DNA of 64,000 nucleotides. Source: Neotamlana sargassicola. GTDB lineage: Bacteria > Bacteroidota > Bacteroidia > Flavobacteriales > Flavobacteriaceae. The stretch is from positions 372,001 to 436,000 of the forward strand of contig NZ_JAJAPX010000002.1 of assembly GCF_020523965.1 (NCBI RefSeq), written 5' to 3'. Below the pieces are notes generated by a model that saw nothing but the letters and a program-made list of their open reading frames with translations, did no database searches and was not told the origin of the DNA. How positions within the stretch are numbered: position 1 is the first letter of the stretch; each line of letters starts with the position of its first letter. This document shows, piece by piece, positions 1 to 11,385 of this stretch. Position numbers and translations under genes: made by a program.

Positions 1-2019
1 TTAGTTATTAAATTTTCGTCTTTAGATTTTACTTCGCCCAGTAAAAACAAATTTGCCTATAAACTAGAGGGTGTAAACGATTTTTGGCTAAATACCGATG
101 CAACAAACAGAAATGCTAATTATAATAATTTGCCTCCTGGAACTTATACGTTTATGGTTAAAAGTACAAATAGCGATGGTGTTTGGAATGATAAGCCAGC
201 GCAATTAGCATTTGCCATAACACCGCCAATTTGGAAAAGTAATACCGCCTTTTTGTTATATGCAATTTTAGGTGTTTTTAGTATTTGGTTGGCGTGGTAT
301 TTAATTAAAAATTGGTATAGATTAAAGAAAACTTTAGTGGCAGAGACCGTAAGTAGAGAAAAGGATAAAGAGCTTCATAAAATGAAAATGACTTTTTTTA
401 CTGATGTTTCTCATGAGTTAAGAACACCTTTAGCATTAATTCAAGGCACTATAGAAAAAGTGGTTAAAGAAAAAAAGTTTGAGCTCAATCCAATGTCGTC
501 ACAACGTATTTATAATAATACACTCAGGATGCAACGACTTATAAATCAAATGTTGGATATTAGAAAATTTGATGAAGGAAAATTAAAGCTAAATATTTCA
601 AAAAACGATATTTTAACAGATATAAAAATTATAAAAAATGCCTTTAACGATTTTGCTAAAATTTATGAAATAAAATATGAGCTTAATACAAGTTTAACAG
701 AAGCAAATGGTTGGTACGATGTCGATATTTTAGAAAAAATACTGTTCAATCTTTTATCTAATGCATTTAAATATACTAAGGAAAAAGGAGAAATAACATT
801 AAATGTAGAGTTGATAAAAGATTTGAATTCAAAAAAAGAATTCGCGAAACTTCAAAAAGGAAAATATATTAAATGTTTAGTAAGAGATAACGGTGTAGGA
901 ATACCAGAAAAAGATTTAGATCGTATTTTCGATAGGTATTACCAAGCCACAAAAACCTATACAAATCAAATTCCCGGAACAGGTATTGGTATGGAGCTTG
1001 TTCAAAAATTAGTGGAGAGACATCATGGTTTTATATCGGTAGCGAGCGTAGAAAATGTTTTTACAGAATTTGTGTTTTATTTACCGTTAGATAAAAATAA
1101 ATATCAAAAAAGTGAACTTTTAGAAAAAGGCATGCCTTTAAAGAAAAACTTTATAAAAAATTCTGAATACCAGGTAATTGAAGAGGTGTCTTCAGAATTT
1201 GATGCAAAATCAAACGCTAAAAACACCCATAAACCTAAAATATTAATTGTTGAAGATAATCCAGATTTAAGGCAAATGCTAAAGGATGAGTTGAGTAATT
1301 CATATAATATAATTGAAGCCGAAAATGGTCAAGAAGGGTACAATATGGTTTTAAAAGAAAAACCGCAATTAGTAATAAGCGATGTTTTAATGCCAATAGA
1401 AGATGGAATAAGTATGTTAAAACGACTAAAAAATAATGTTGAGGTTAACAATATTCCAGTATTTATGCTTACCGCCAAAACAGCAAACGAAACAAAAATA
1501 GAATGTGTAAGTCTTGGAGCAGAAGATTATATAGAAAAACCGTTTAGCTTAGAGTTTGTAAAATGGAAAGTTAAAAATGCCTTGGTAACCAGAAAAATTC
1601 TGAAAGAAAAATTTAGTAAAGTCATTACGGCAAAACCTTCAGAAATCGAAATAGAATCGAGCGACGAAAAATTTGTTAAAAAACTAATTAAAATTATTGA
1701 AGATAATATAGACGACAATTTACTTAGTGTAGAGTTTTTAGCTTCGGAGGCAGGTATGAGTCGCGCCAATTTGTACCGAAAATTACAAGTTATTGTTAAC
1801 GATACGCCTGTTAATTTTATTAAAAAAATAAAGTTAAAACGAGCGGCTCAATTACTTGAACATGGAGATTTGTATATTTCGGAAATAGCTTACATGACAG
1901 GATTTAATAACCAAAAATACTTTAGCAAATGTTTTAGTAAAGAGTATAACATGAACCCAACACAGTATGTAAAAAAATATGCTAGCTCCAAATCTTCAAA
2001 AAGTATCCAGGAGTTATAA
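1..2019 (+). CDS. Hybrid two-component system regulator (HTCS), 5'-truncated by the window edge
   Basis: The reading frame is open from base 1, so the true start lies outside the window. The visible 672 residues begin in the C-terminal part of the periplasmic sensor (Y_Y_Y-type beta-sandwich, to about residue 75). A single membrane helix follows (about 80-105), then a HisKA dimerisation domain with phospho-acceptor His138 in VSHELRTP, an HATPase domain (GVGIPE and GTGIGM boxes), a receiver domain with Asp461 in VISDVLMP, and a C-terminal AraC-type helix-turn-helix. In the family, one protein senses an oligosaccharide in the periplasm and activates the adjacent polysaccharide-utilisation genes. 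It lies 101 bp upstream of a co-directional GH2 gene, so the module at 2.1-14.5 kb is the likely target. The propeller part is unseen, so ligand type cannot be guessed. Confidence 0.95.
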   Translation, partial: LVIKFSSLDFTSPSKNKFAYKLEGVNDFWLNTDATNRNANYNNLPPGTYTFMVKSTNSDGVWNDKPAQLAFAITPPIWKSNTAFLLYAILGVFSIWLAWYLIKNWYRLKKTLVAETVSREKDKELHKMKMTFFTDVSHELRTPLALIQGTIEKVVKEKKFELNPMSSQRIYNNTLRMQRLINQMLDIRKFDEGKLKLNISKNDILTDIKIIKNAFNDFAKIYEIKYELNTSLTEANGWYDVDILEKILFNLLSNAFKYTKEKGEITLNVELIKDLNSKKEFAKLQKGKYIKCLVRDNGVGIPEKDLDRIFDRYYQATKTYTNQIPGTGIGMELVQKLVERHHGFISVASVENVFTEFVFYLPLDKNKYQKSELLEKGMPLKKNFIKNSEYQVIEEVSSEFDAKSNAKNTHKPKILIVEDNPDLRQMLKDELSNSYNIIEAENGQEGYNMVLKEKPQLVISDVLMPIEDGISMLKRLKNNVEVNNIPVFMLTAKTANETKIECVSLGAEDYIEKPFSLEFVKWKVKNALVTRKILKEKFSKVITAKPSEIEIESSDEKFVKKLIKIIEDNIDDNLLSVEFLASEAGMSRANLYRKLQVIVNDTPVNFIKKIKLKRAAQLLEHGDLYISEIAYMTGFNNQKYFSKCFSKEYNMNPTQYVKKYASSKSSKSIQEL

Positions 2020-2036
2020 GTTGCTTTATTATCGTT

Positions 2037-2052
2037 TTTTATAACATATTTG
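2037..2052 (+). promoter_or_regulatory. 16-bp AT-rich element shared with 14597-14612
   Basis: TTTTATAACATATTTG occurs identically here and at 14597-14612, in both cases in a gap between + strand genes. In both places TTTTACC follows 6-10 bp later. The core TTTATAACAT also occurs in the third repeat unit upstream of the GH88 gene at 26.8 kb. It may be an activator site for the GH2 operon starting at 2121. In DNA this AT-rich, one chance pair of this length in 64 kb is not excluded, so confidence is limited. Confidence 0.35.
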
Positions 2053-2117
2053 AAACATTTTTACCCTCCTTTTTGGAGTTTGTATTTTTACTTTTAACCA
2101 TCTAAACCACAAAATAA

Positions 2118-5300
<3,183 letters not shown>

Positions 5301-5313
5301 TATCAAATGTTAC

Positions 5314-5345
5314 AAATCCTACTTATTAAAGTGGGATTTGTTTTT
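5314..5345 (+). terminator. Rho-independent terminator after GH2
   Basis: AAATCCTAC (5314-5322) pairs with GTGGGATTT (5331-5339), with one G-T wobble and an 8-nt loop, followed by GTTTTT. It lies 14 bp beyond the GH2 stop codon and partly separates this gene from the next operon. Confidence 0.7.
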
Positions 5346-5426
5346 AGATAATAATTCATCAACTATAAAGCATAATTACAAAGCGCATTGTTAATGAAAT
5401 TTTTTATAAAACTATTTCACAAGCAA

Positions 5427-5473
5427 AACCATCTGGCATACAATATTGTAAATGGTTGGTTTTATAGCCAGAT
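5427..5473. promoter_or_regulatory. Overlapping inverted repeats in the 5301-5569 gap
   Basis: Three dyads overlap: ATCTGGC (5431-5437) with GCCAGAT (5467-5473), AACCAT (5427-5432) with ATGGTT (5452-5457), and the perfect 12-bp palindrome TACAATATTGTA (5439-5450). They sit 97 bp upstream of the LamG gene. This could be an operator or a structured leader of the downstream transcript. No coding sequence is seen in this 269-bp gap. Confidence 0.35.
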
Positions 5474-5569
5474 ACAACATTTTATACCCCTAAATTATAC
5501 AATAGAGCAACGTAATCTTATTTATCATTAGGTAATTTTAAACACAACTAATTAAATAAGACAAATACA

Positions 5570-6508
5570 ATGAAGAAAAAAACTACTTTTTTAGCAATAC
5601 TATGTATAATAATTTTTGGTTGGGTGGAAGCTCAAACTCTAATAGCGCATTATAATTTTGATAATAGTTTAAACGACGAAACTTCAACCTATAATTTATC
5701 GGCTTCTTCCGGTTTTACGCCAACCTTTGTAACTGGTCAGGATGGTACAGCTAATGGCGCAGTAACAGGGTTTGCATCTCAAGACTTTTTATCCACGGCA
5801 TCAAATTTTGAAATTGATGGAAGCGAACCGCGTACAATGGCTGCATGGATTAATGCTAATTCGTTACCAGGTTCTGGTCAAGCAATAGTGGGTTTAGGAG
5901 AACAATCGCAATATAAACGATGGACTTACGGAACTCTTGGCGTACGGTCGAGAATAGAAATAAATGGAAAAGGGTTTAATGTGCCTTCTCCAGATTTTGT
6001 TACAGGAGTTTGGTACCACGTAGCTGTTACTTTCGATGGTACAACGGCTAAATTATACGTAAACGGAGAATTAAAACAAACAAATACTACTTGGGCAGTT
6101 GTAAATACCACTTCAGCACCTTTAAAAGTAGGTAACGATTACAATGCGGTTTCCCCTGCATTGTCAACAAGAGGTTTTCAAGGCGCCATAGACGATTTAC
6201 GCATTTATACCGGAGCAGCAAATGACGCCTTTATATTAAGCTTATACAATAATACCGTTTTAAGTGTTAATAATAGAAATGATGTTTCAACTTTTAAAGC
6301 ATTCCCTAACCCTGTTAAAAACAGGTTGTATTTTTCTTCAAATGAAATAGCTTCGGTAGAAATTTATAACTTATTAGGAGCTAAAGTTATAGCAAGCAAG
6401 GTGAGTAATGGTATAGATATGAGCCAGTTGAAACTAGGAATTTATTTATTAAAATGTTTTAATTCCAATAACGAGGTTGTTGGCACAATTAAAATTACAA
6501 AAAACTAA
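5570..6508 (+). CDS. LamG/concanavalin-A-like protein exported by the type IX system
   Basis: The protein has 312 residues. A signal peptide ends at about residue 21 (GWVEAQ). A LamG-type jelly-roll follows (about 25-225), with the typical strand pattern around FEIDGSEPRTMAAWIN, GVWYHVAVTFDGTTAKLYVNG and GAIDDLRIY. The last 80 residues (from about 232) form a T9SS type A sorting domain, with FKAFPNPVKNRLYF, then VEIYNLLGAKV, and a final GTIKITKN. No catalytic module is present, so this is probably a surface-attached or released carbohydrate-binding protein. Its place between a GH2 and a sulfatase suggests it binds the polysaccharide degraded here. I cannot name its ligand. A catalytic role as an unrecognised concanavalin-fold enzyme is possible but unsupported. 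Confidence 0.8.
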   Translation: MKKKTTFLAILCIIIFGWVEAQTLIAHYNFDNSLNDETSTYNLSASSGFTPTFVTGQDGTANGAVTGFASQDFLSTASNFEIDGSEPRTMAAWINANSLPGSGQAIVGLGEQSQYKRWTYGTLGVRSRIEINGKGFNVPSPDFVTGVWYHVAVTFDGTTAKLYVNGELKQTNTTWAVVNTTSAPLKVGNDYNAVSPALSTRGFQGAIDDLRIYTGAANDAFILSLYNNTVLSVNNRNDVSTFKAFPNPVKNRLYFSSNEIASVEIYNLLGAKVIASKVSNGIDMSQLKLGIYLLKCFNSNNEVVGTIKITKN

Positions 6509-6557
6509 ATAATATATAAGTTCAGCAATTCAATATCATGGTTCTGCCATTTTAAAA

Positions 6558-8072
6558 ATGAAAATTTCAATAACATTTTTCCTATTATTTTCTGTATTTA
6601 CATCCTGTGCTAATAAAAATAAAGATTCGCATGCAATCAAAGAAAATTTAAATAAACCAAATATCATTATTATCAATCTAGATGATTTGGGTTACGGCGA
6701 TTTAAGTTGTTATGGAGCTACAGAAATAAAAACGCCAAACATCGATAAACTAGCGAACAATGGGCTTTTGTTTACTAATGGTTATGCTACATCGGCAACA
6801 TGCTCACCTAGTAGGTTTTCATTATTAACAGGTGTTTACCCGTGGAGAAATAAACGTGCTAAAATTCTAGCTGGCGATGCGCCTTTGTTAATAGATACTG
6901 CGCAACAAACATTACCTAAATTGCTTAATAAAGCGGGTTATAATACCGCAATAATTGGAAAATGGCATTTAGGTTTGGGGTCGGGACATGTAAACTGGAA
7001 TAATACAATTACTCCAGGACCAAATCAAGTTGGGTTTAATGAATCCTATATTTTAGCCGCTACTCAAGATCGCGTTCCTACGGTTTATATTCATAATGGT
7101 AATGTGGTTAATTTAGATAAAACCGATCCTATTCAAGTAAATTACAAAAAGAACTTTTTAGGAGAACCAACCGCTCTTTCTAATCCCGAATTAGTTACAA
7201 TGAAATGGCATCATGGGCACAATAATAGTATTGTTAATGGTATACCAAGAATTGGATTTATGAAAGGTGGAGAAAATGCTAAATGGAGCGATATTGATAT
7301 GGCAGACCATTTTTTAGGTAAAGCTAAAGATTTTATAAAATCTAATAAAAACACCGATTTCTTTTTGTACTACGCCATGCAGCAACCGCATGTACCACGA
7401 ACTCCGCACCCTCGGTTTGTTGGTAAGTCTGGAATGGGACCTCGTGGAGACGCTATTTTGGAGGCCGATTGGTGTGTTGGGGAGTTGTTAAAAACCTTGA
7501 AAAATCTTGATGTTTTAAACAATACGCTTATTGTATTTACCAGTGATAATGGGCCTGTGTTAAACGACGGTTATTTTGATGAAGCCGAAGAAAAATTAGG
7601 AAAACATGACCCTAAAGGTGGTTTGCGTGGTGGGAAATACAGTCTTTTTGAAGCTGGTACAAGAGTTCCTTTTATCACATATTGGCCTGGTGTTATTAAA
7701 TCTGGAGTGTCTCAGGCTTTAGTATGTCAAATAGATTTATTAGCATCCTTGGGTTGCCTTGTAGGAGAAGAAGTAAATGCAACGGACAGTAAAAATATTT
7801 TAAAAGCATTTACTGGTAAATCAAACCAAGGACGCGACCATTTAATAATCGAAGCTAAATCTCGAACCGCTTTACGAAGCGGAGATTGGGTCATGATACC
7901 TGCATATAAAGGAAATCCAATAAATAGCAAGGTAAATATTGAAACTGGAATTTTGCCTAAATATCAACTTTACAACCTAAAAACAGATAGGGCGCAAAAA
8001 CATAATCTTGCCAGCGAAAATCCAGAAAAATTAAATGCAATGATAAAAATTTTTAAAAACCTAAAATCGTAG
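6558..8072 (+). CDS. Family S1 formylglycine-dependent sulfatase, lipoprotein
   Basis: This 504-residue sulfatase has a lipoprotein signal peptide with lipobox FTSC (Cys17). The metal-binding start of the fold is LDDLGYGD (41-48). The active-site signature is C82-S-P-S-R, where Cys82 would be oxidised to formylglycine. Later landmarks are IGKWHLG and VFTSDNGP, both typical of the alkaline-phosphatase fold. It removes sulfate esters from a glycan, probably at the cell surface or in the periplasm. It lies 49 bp after the LamG protein and is followed by a weak hairpin. The maturation enzyme (anSME or FGE) is not in the window. The S1 subfamily and regiospecificity cannot be read from sequence alone. 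The C-terminal part is short, so the protein is compact for the family. Confidence 0.93.
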   Translation: MKISITFFLLFSVFTSCANKNKDSHAIKENLNKPNIIIINLDDLGYGDLSCYGATEIKTPNIDKLANNGLLFTNGYATSATCSPSRFSLLTGVYPWRNKRAKILAGDAPLLIDTAQQTLPKLLNKAGYNTAIIGKWHLGLGSGHVNWNNTITPGPNQVGFNESYILAATQDRVPTVYIHNGNVVNLDKTDPIQVNYKKNFLGEPTALSNPELVTMKWHHGHNNSIVNGIPRIGFMKGGENAKWSDIDMADHFLGKAKDFIKSNKNTDFFLYYAMQQPHVPRTPHPRFVGKSGMGPRGDAILEADWCVGELLKTLKNLDVLNNTLIVFTSDNGPVLNDGYFDEAEEKLGKHDPKGGLRGGKYSLFEAGTRVPFITYWPGVIKSGVSQALVCQIDLLASLGCLVGEEVNATDSKNILKAFTGKSNQGRDHLIIEAKSRTALRSGDWVMIPAYKGNPINSKVNIETGILPKYQLYNLKTDRAQKHNLASENPEKLNAMIKIFKNLKS

Positions 8073-8102
8073 TTAAAGCTTGGTTTTTAGGTTCGTTTTT
8101 TG
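8058..8102 (+). terminator. Possible weak terminator at the sulfatase 3' end
   Basis: AACCTAAAA (8058-8066), inside the last sulfatase codons, can pair with TTTTTAGGTT (8084-8093). CG and a run of T follow. The loop is long (17 nt) and the stem AT-rich, so this may only attenuate transcription. Confidence 0.35.
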
Positions 8103-8218
8103 GGCTTGTAAAATACTTTGTAGAAATCTAATTGTCGGTAATACAATAAAATGGGTGATACGTAGCGAAATAATGAGAGCAGGCCAAACCATAAATAATT
8201 TAATTTATAAAAAGTAAA

Positions 8219-9742
8219 ATGAAAATAATTTTAATGAAACCAAAAGCATTCAGGTATTTACTATTATGTTTATTGGTATTGCCAATAGGTTTATTTTGCC
8301 AAAACAGTAAGGTCTTTTTAGTAATCGGGCAATCTAACGCAGCAGGTCGTGGTGAGTTACCAGATCCGCTACCAGAATTAAATAATGTTTTGGTTTTAAA
8401 TGGTGCTGGCAAGTTTGAAAAAGCTACGCCTGCATTAAATATATATTCCACCATACGAGACCAAAGCAAAACACAAGGCTACAATCTTGGATACACTTTT
8501 GGACAAGCAATGCATGATAATATTGGAGAACAAATACATTTGGTTGTTAATGCTAGGGCTGGTTCTTCAATTGATGCATGGGAAATTGGAGCTTCACAAA
8601 ATTATTATGGAGAGGCAGTTGCCAGAACGCATGAAGCATTACAAGAGTTAGGATCTGGCGCTCAATTAGCTGGAATAATATGGCATCAGGGAGAATCTAA
8701 TTATGCGCGTACAACCTATATAGCCCAACTTTCGGCAATAATTGAAGGTTTTAGAACCGAATTTGGTAATCCTAACTTACCATTTATAGCAGGCGAAATA
8801 TCATATGAAAACAAAAACTATTTAAATTTTAATTACGATTTAATAAGCAATCTAACCAGTTCGGTTTCAAATACCGAGGTAGTAAGTGCCGAAGGTCTTA
8901 CCACTGTGCCAGAAGATGATATTCATTTTAATGCGTTGTCTCAAAAAATATTAGGCAATCGATATGCGGTAAAAATGTTGCAAATGATGGGATACACTAA
9001 TATTAACGTTAATATTCCTGAACCAGATACTAACGGAATTACTCATTTTATCCCAGACCCTAGTAGGGAATATTACATTCAATCGGTAGCAGGTAAGCGG
9101 TTAGCAGCAAATGGAAGCAATAATTTTGCAACAGCCGAAGCCCCAACAGTTACGGGTAATACAGTAACTTGGAAATTTATAAATAGTGGAGATGATGGAC
9201 TGTATCATGTAGAGTTGGCCTCTGGAGGAAACAGACCTAGATTGCAATCTAATAATAGCGGAACTGCGACAATGCAACCAACGAGTTCCTCGGGAAGTTG
9301 GACAAAGTTTATTATCGAGGAACGTACTTATGGCGAAGGCGTTTATCATATTACTGCTCCATTTGGCTCCGATGGGGAAAGGCGCTTATACCTCGATTCA
9401 ACTAACGGAACTGCTGGTATGTACGCACTTAGTAATGAGGGCGACGAATCTACTTTCTCCATTGTTGAAACAAATTCGCTTTCTGTTAATAAGGTTGCAA
9501 ATGTGAGTTTTTCTAGTTTCCCCAATCCATTTGCAGATAGGTTTACTATTAAAGGATTAAACCCAAGTATAATGGTTAAAGAAGCTAAAGTGGTAAATTT
9601 GAATGGAAATATTTTGAAGGTTCCAGTAAGTATAAATAGAAGTGAAATTCAAGTTTATGCAGAAAATTTATCGGCTGGAGTCTATTTAGTACTATTAAAA
9701 ACGGATAAAGGTAACTTTACCAGTAGAGTTATTAAAAATTAG
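8219..9742 (+). CDS. SGNH carbohydrate esterase (SASA/CE6-like) with ricin-like module and T9SS tail
   Basis: The protein has 507 residues. A second in-frame ATG at 8234 gives a more typical signal peptide, so the start may be five codons later. The catalytic domain (about 30-255) has the SGNH serine in VIGQSNAAGRG (Ser39), WHQGESNY and the DxxH pair in EDDIHFN (Asp233, His236). A second region (about 270-425) has repeated short strands such as YYIQSVAGKRLA and LYHVELASG, resembling a beta-trefoil (ricin-type) lectin. The final 75 residues are a T9SS type A sorting domain (SSFPNPFADRF to FTSRVIKN). It is probably a secreted acetyl esterase acting on polysaccharide before GH30 and GH2 attack. 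The GH30 gene starts 26 bp downstream. The exact acyl group and position are unknown. Confidence 0.85.
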   Translation: MKIILMKPKAFRYLLLCLLVLPIGLFCQNSKVFLVIGQSNAAGRGELPDPLPELNNVLVLNGAGKFEKATPALNIYSTIRDQSKTQGYNLGYTFGQAMHDNIGEQIHLVVNARAGSSIDAWEIGASQNYYGEAVARTHEALQELGSGAQLAGIIWHQGESNYARTTYIAQLSAIIEGFRTEFGNPNLPFIAGEISYENKNYLNFNYDLISNLTSSVSNTEVVSAEGLTTVPEDDIHFNALSQKILGNRYAVKMLQMMGYTNINVNIPEPDTNGITHFIPDPSREYYIQSVAGKRLAANGSNNFATAEAPTVTGNTVTWKFINSGDDGLYHVELASGGNRPRLQSNNSGTATMQPTSSSGSWTKFIIEERTYGEGVYHITAPFGSDGERRLYLDSTNGTAGMYALSNEGDESTFSIVETNSLSVNKVANVSFSSFPNPFADRFTIKGLNPSIMVKEAKVVNLNGNILKVPVSINRSEIQVYAENLSAGVYLVLLKTDKGNFTSRVIKN

Positions 9743-9768
9743 CTTTTTTGTGTTAATCAATAATTACA

Positions 9769-11373
9769 ATGATTAAGTTTTTTTGTTCTACATGTATTAT
9801 AATTAGTGTCTTTTCTATTGGAATGGCACAGGAAAACGCGTTAAGTTTATTAGATAGTAATAGGCTTGAAAGATCTGGAAGTAATCACCTTGTTAAAGTT
9901 GAAATTGATGCCTCCCAAACTTATCAAACCATTCATAATTTTGGGGCGTCCGATGCTTGGTCTATTCAATTTGTTGGGAAAAACTGGCCAGAGTCATCAA
10001 AAAAGCAGATTGCTGATTTACTTTTTAGTAGAGCATTAAAAAAAGACGGTAGCCCCAAAGGAATAGGGCTTAGTGCTTGGCGATTTAATATTGGTGCAGG
10101 TAGTATGGAGCAAGGTGAAGCCAGTGATATTAAAAACCAATGGAGGCGCACAGAGAGTTTTTTAGATTCGGTTGGTAATTATAATTGGAATGCCCAATCT
10201 GGACAAGTTTGGTTTTTAAAACAGGCGCAAAAAATGGGCGTAAATAACTTTGTAGGGTTTGTAAATAGTCCGCCAGTCCATTTAACAAAAAACAATAAAG
10301 CTTTTTCTCAGGATGGATTATCGGCAAATATTGGTAGTGAGAATTATTCAAAATACGCTCAGTTTCTTGTAAAGGTTATTCAAGGCATAAAAGAAAATGC
10401 AGGTGTAAAACTAAATTATGTTAGTCCGTTTAACGAACCGCAATGGAAATGGAAATGCTGTAACCAAGAAGGTTCGCCATGGAATAATGATGAAATAGCG
10501 ACAATGACCAAAATACTAAATGATTCGTTAAGTAAACAGGGCTTGGAAACCAAAATAGAACTTACCGAAGCCGGACAAATCGATTATTTATTTAGTGATT
10601 TTAAAGATGAAAATAGAGGAGACCAAATCAATGTGTTTTTTAATCCATCATCTAAAAATTACTTAGGCAATTTAAGTCATGTTGCTAAAAAAGTGGTTGG
10701 GCATAGTTATTTTAGTACTTGGCCTACCGATAGGTTGGTTAGAACCCGAAAATTATTGGCTCAAAAAATTGAAGAAACCAATTCAAATTTAGAGTATGGG
10801 ATGAGCGAATATACCTTGCTCGAAAATAATGAAGAAGTAAAGGGTAAAGGGCGCGATTTAGAGATGGCTCCAGCATTATATATGGCACGCGTTTTACATG
10901 CCGATTTAACTATTGCCAATGCAACATTTTGGCATTGGTGGTTAGCGGTTAGCCCGTACAACTATAAAGATGGTTTAATTTACATCGATAAGAAAAAAGA
11001 TGGAGGCGAAATATTCGAGTCTAAGTTGTTATGGACCTTAGGGCATTATTCAAGGTTTATTGAGCCAGGAATGATTAGGATTGGTACAGATTACGCTTCA
11101 GATGTACCAGAACATGAAAAAATTAATGGTTTGTTGTGTTCTGCTTATCAATCTAAATCTGGAAATAAAATAGTTTTGGTGTTTACAAATCAATTAAATG
11201 AGGATAAAATAATTCAACTTTCAGGTGTGTCAAAGCAGTTTGAAAAAATGAAGCTGTATATAACATCAGAATCGCCACATGATAATTTAAGATTTATTGG
11301 AGAATACTCAAAAAATCAAACAGTTTCCCTCCCAAAAAGATCACTAATAACCTGTGTTTTCGAAACCAATTAA
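9769..11373 (+). CDS. GH30 glycoside hydrolase, probable endo-beta-1,6-galactanase type
   Basis: This 534-residue protein has a signal peptide cleaved after about FSIGMAQ (residue 21), a TIM barrel and a C-terminal beta-sandwich (about 450-534), as usual for GH30. The acid/base is Glu223 in SPFNEPQW, and the probable nucleophile is Glu347 in YGMSEYTLLEN. The stretch WRFNIGAGSMEQG with WRRTESF recalls the branch that contains fungal and bacterial endo-beta-1,6-galactanases, but the subfamily assignment is from memory of motifs. It would cut galactan side chains that the flanking GH2 enzymes then trim. Only 12 bp separate it from the next gene, so the two are co-transcribed. Other GH30 activities (glucuronoxylanase, beta-1,6-glucanase, fucosidase) are less likely given the GH2 neighbours. 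Confidence 0.85.
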   Translation: MIKFFCSTCIIISVFSIGMAQENALSLLDSNRLERSGSNHLVKVEIDASQTYQTIHNFGASDAWSIQFVGKNWPESSKKQIADLLFSRALKKDGSPKGIGLSAWRFNIGAGSMEQGEASDIKNQWRRTESFLDSVGNYNWNAQSGQVWFLKQAQKMGVNNFVGFVNSPPVHLTKNNKAFSQDGLSANIGSENYSKYAQFLVKVIQGIKENAGVKLNYVSPFNEPQWKWKCCNQEGSPWNNDEIATMTKILNDSLSKQGLETKIELTEAGQIDYLFSDFKDENRGDQINVFFNPSSKNYLGNLSHVAKKVVGHSYFSTWPTDRLVRTRKLLAQKIEETNSNLEYGMSEYTLLENNEEVKGKGRDLEMAPALYMARVLHADLTIANATFWHWWLAVSPYNYKDGLIYIDKKKDGGEIFESKLLWTLGHYSRFIEPGMIRIGTDYASDVPEHEKINGLLCSAYQSKSGNKIVLVFTNQLNEDKIIQLSGVSKQFEKMKLYITSESPHDNLRFIGEYSKNQTVSLPKRSLITCVFETN

Positions 11374-11385
11374 TAATTATAATTA

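Noticed and set aside
2066-2078. CTCC/GGAG hairpin after the truncated HTCS as a terminator
   Set aside because: The stem is only 4 bp and not followed directly by a T run.
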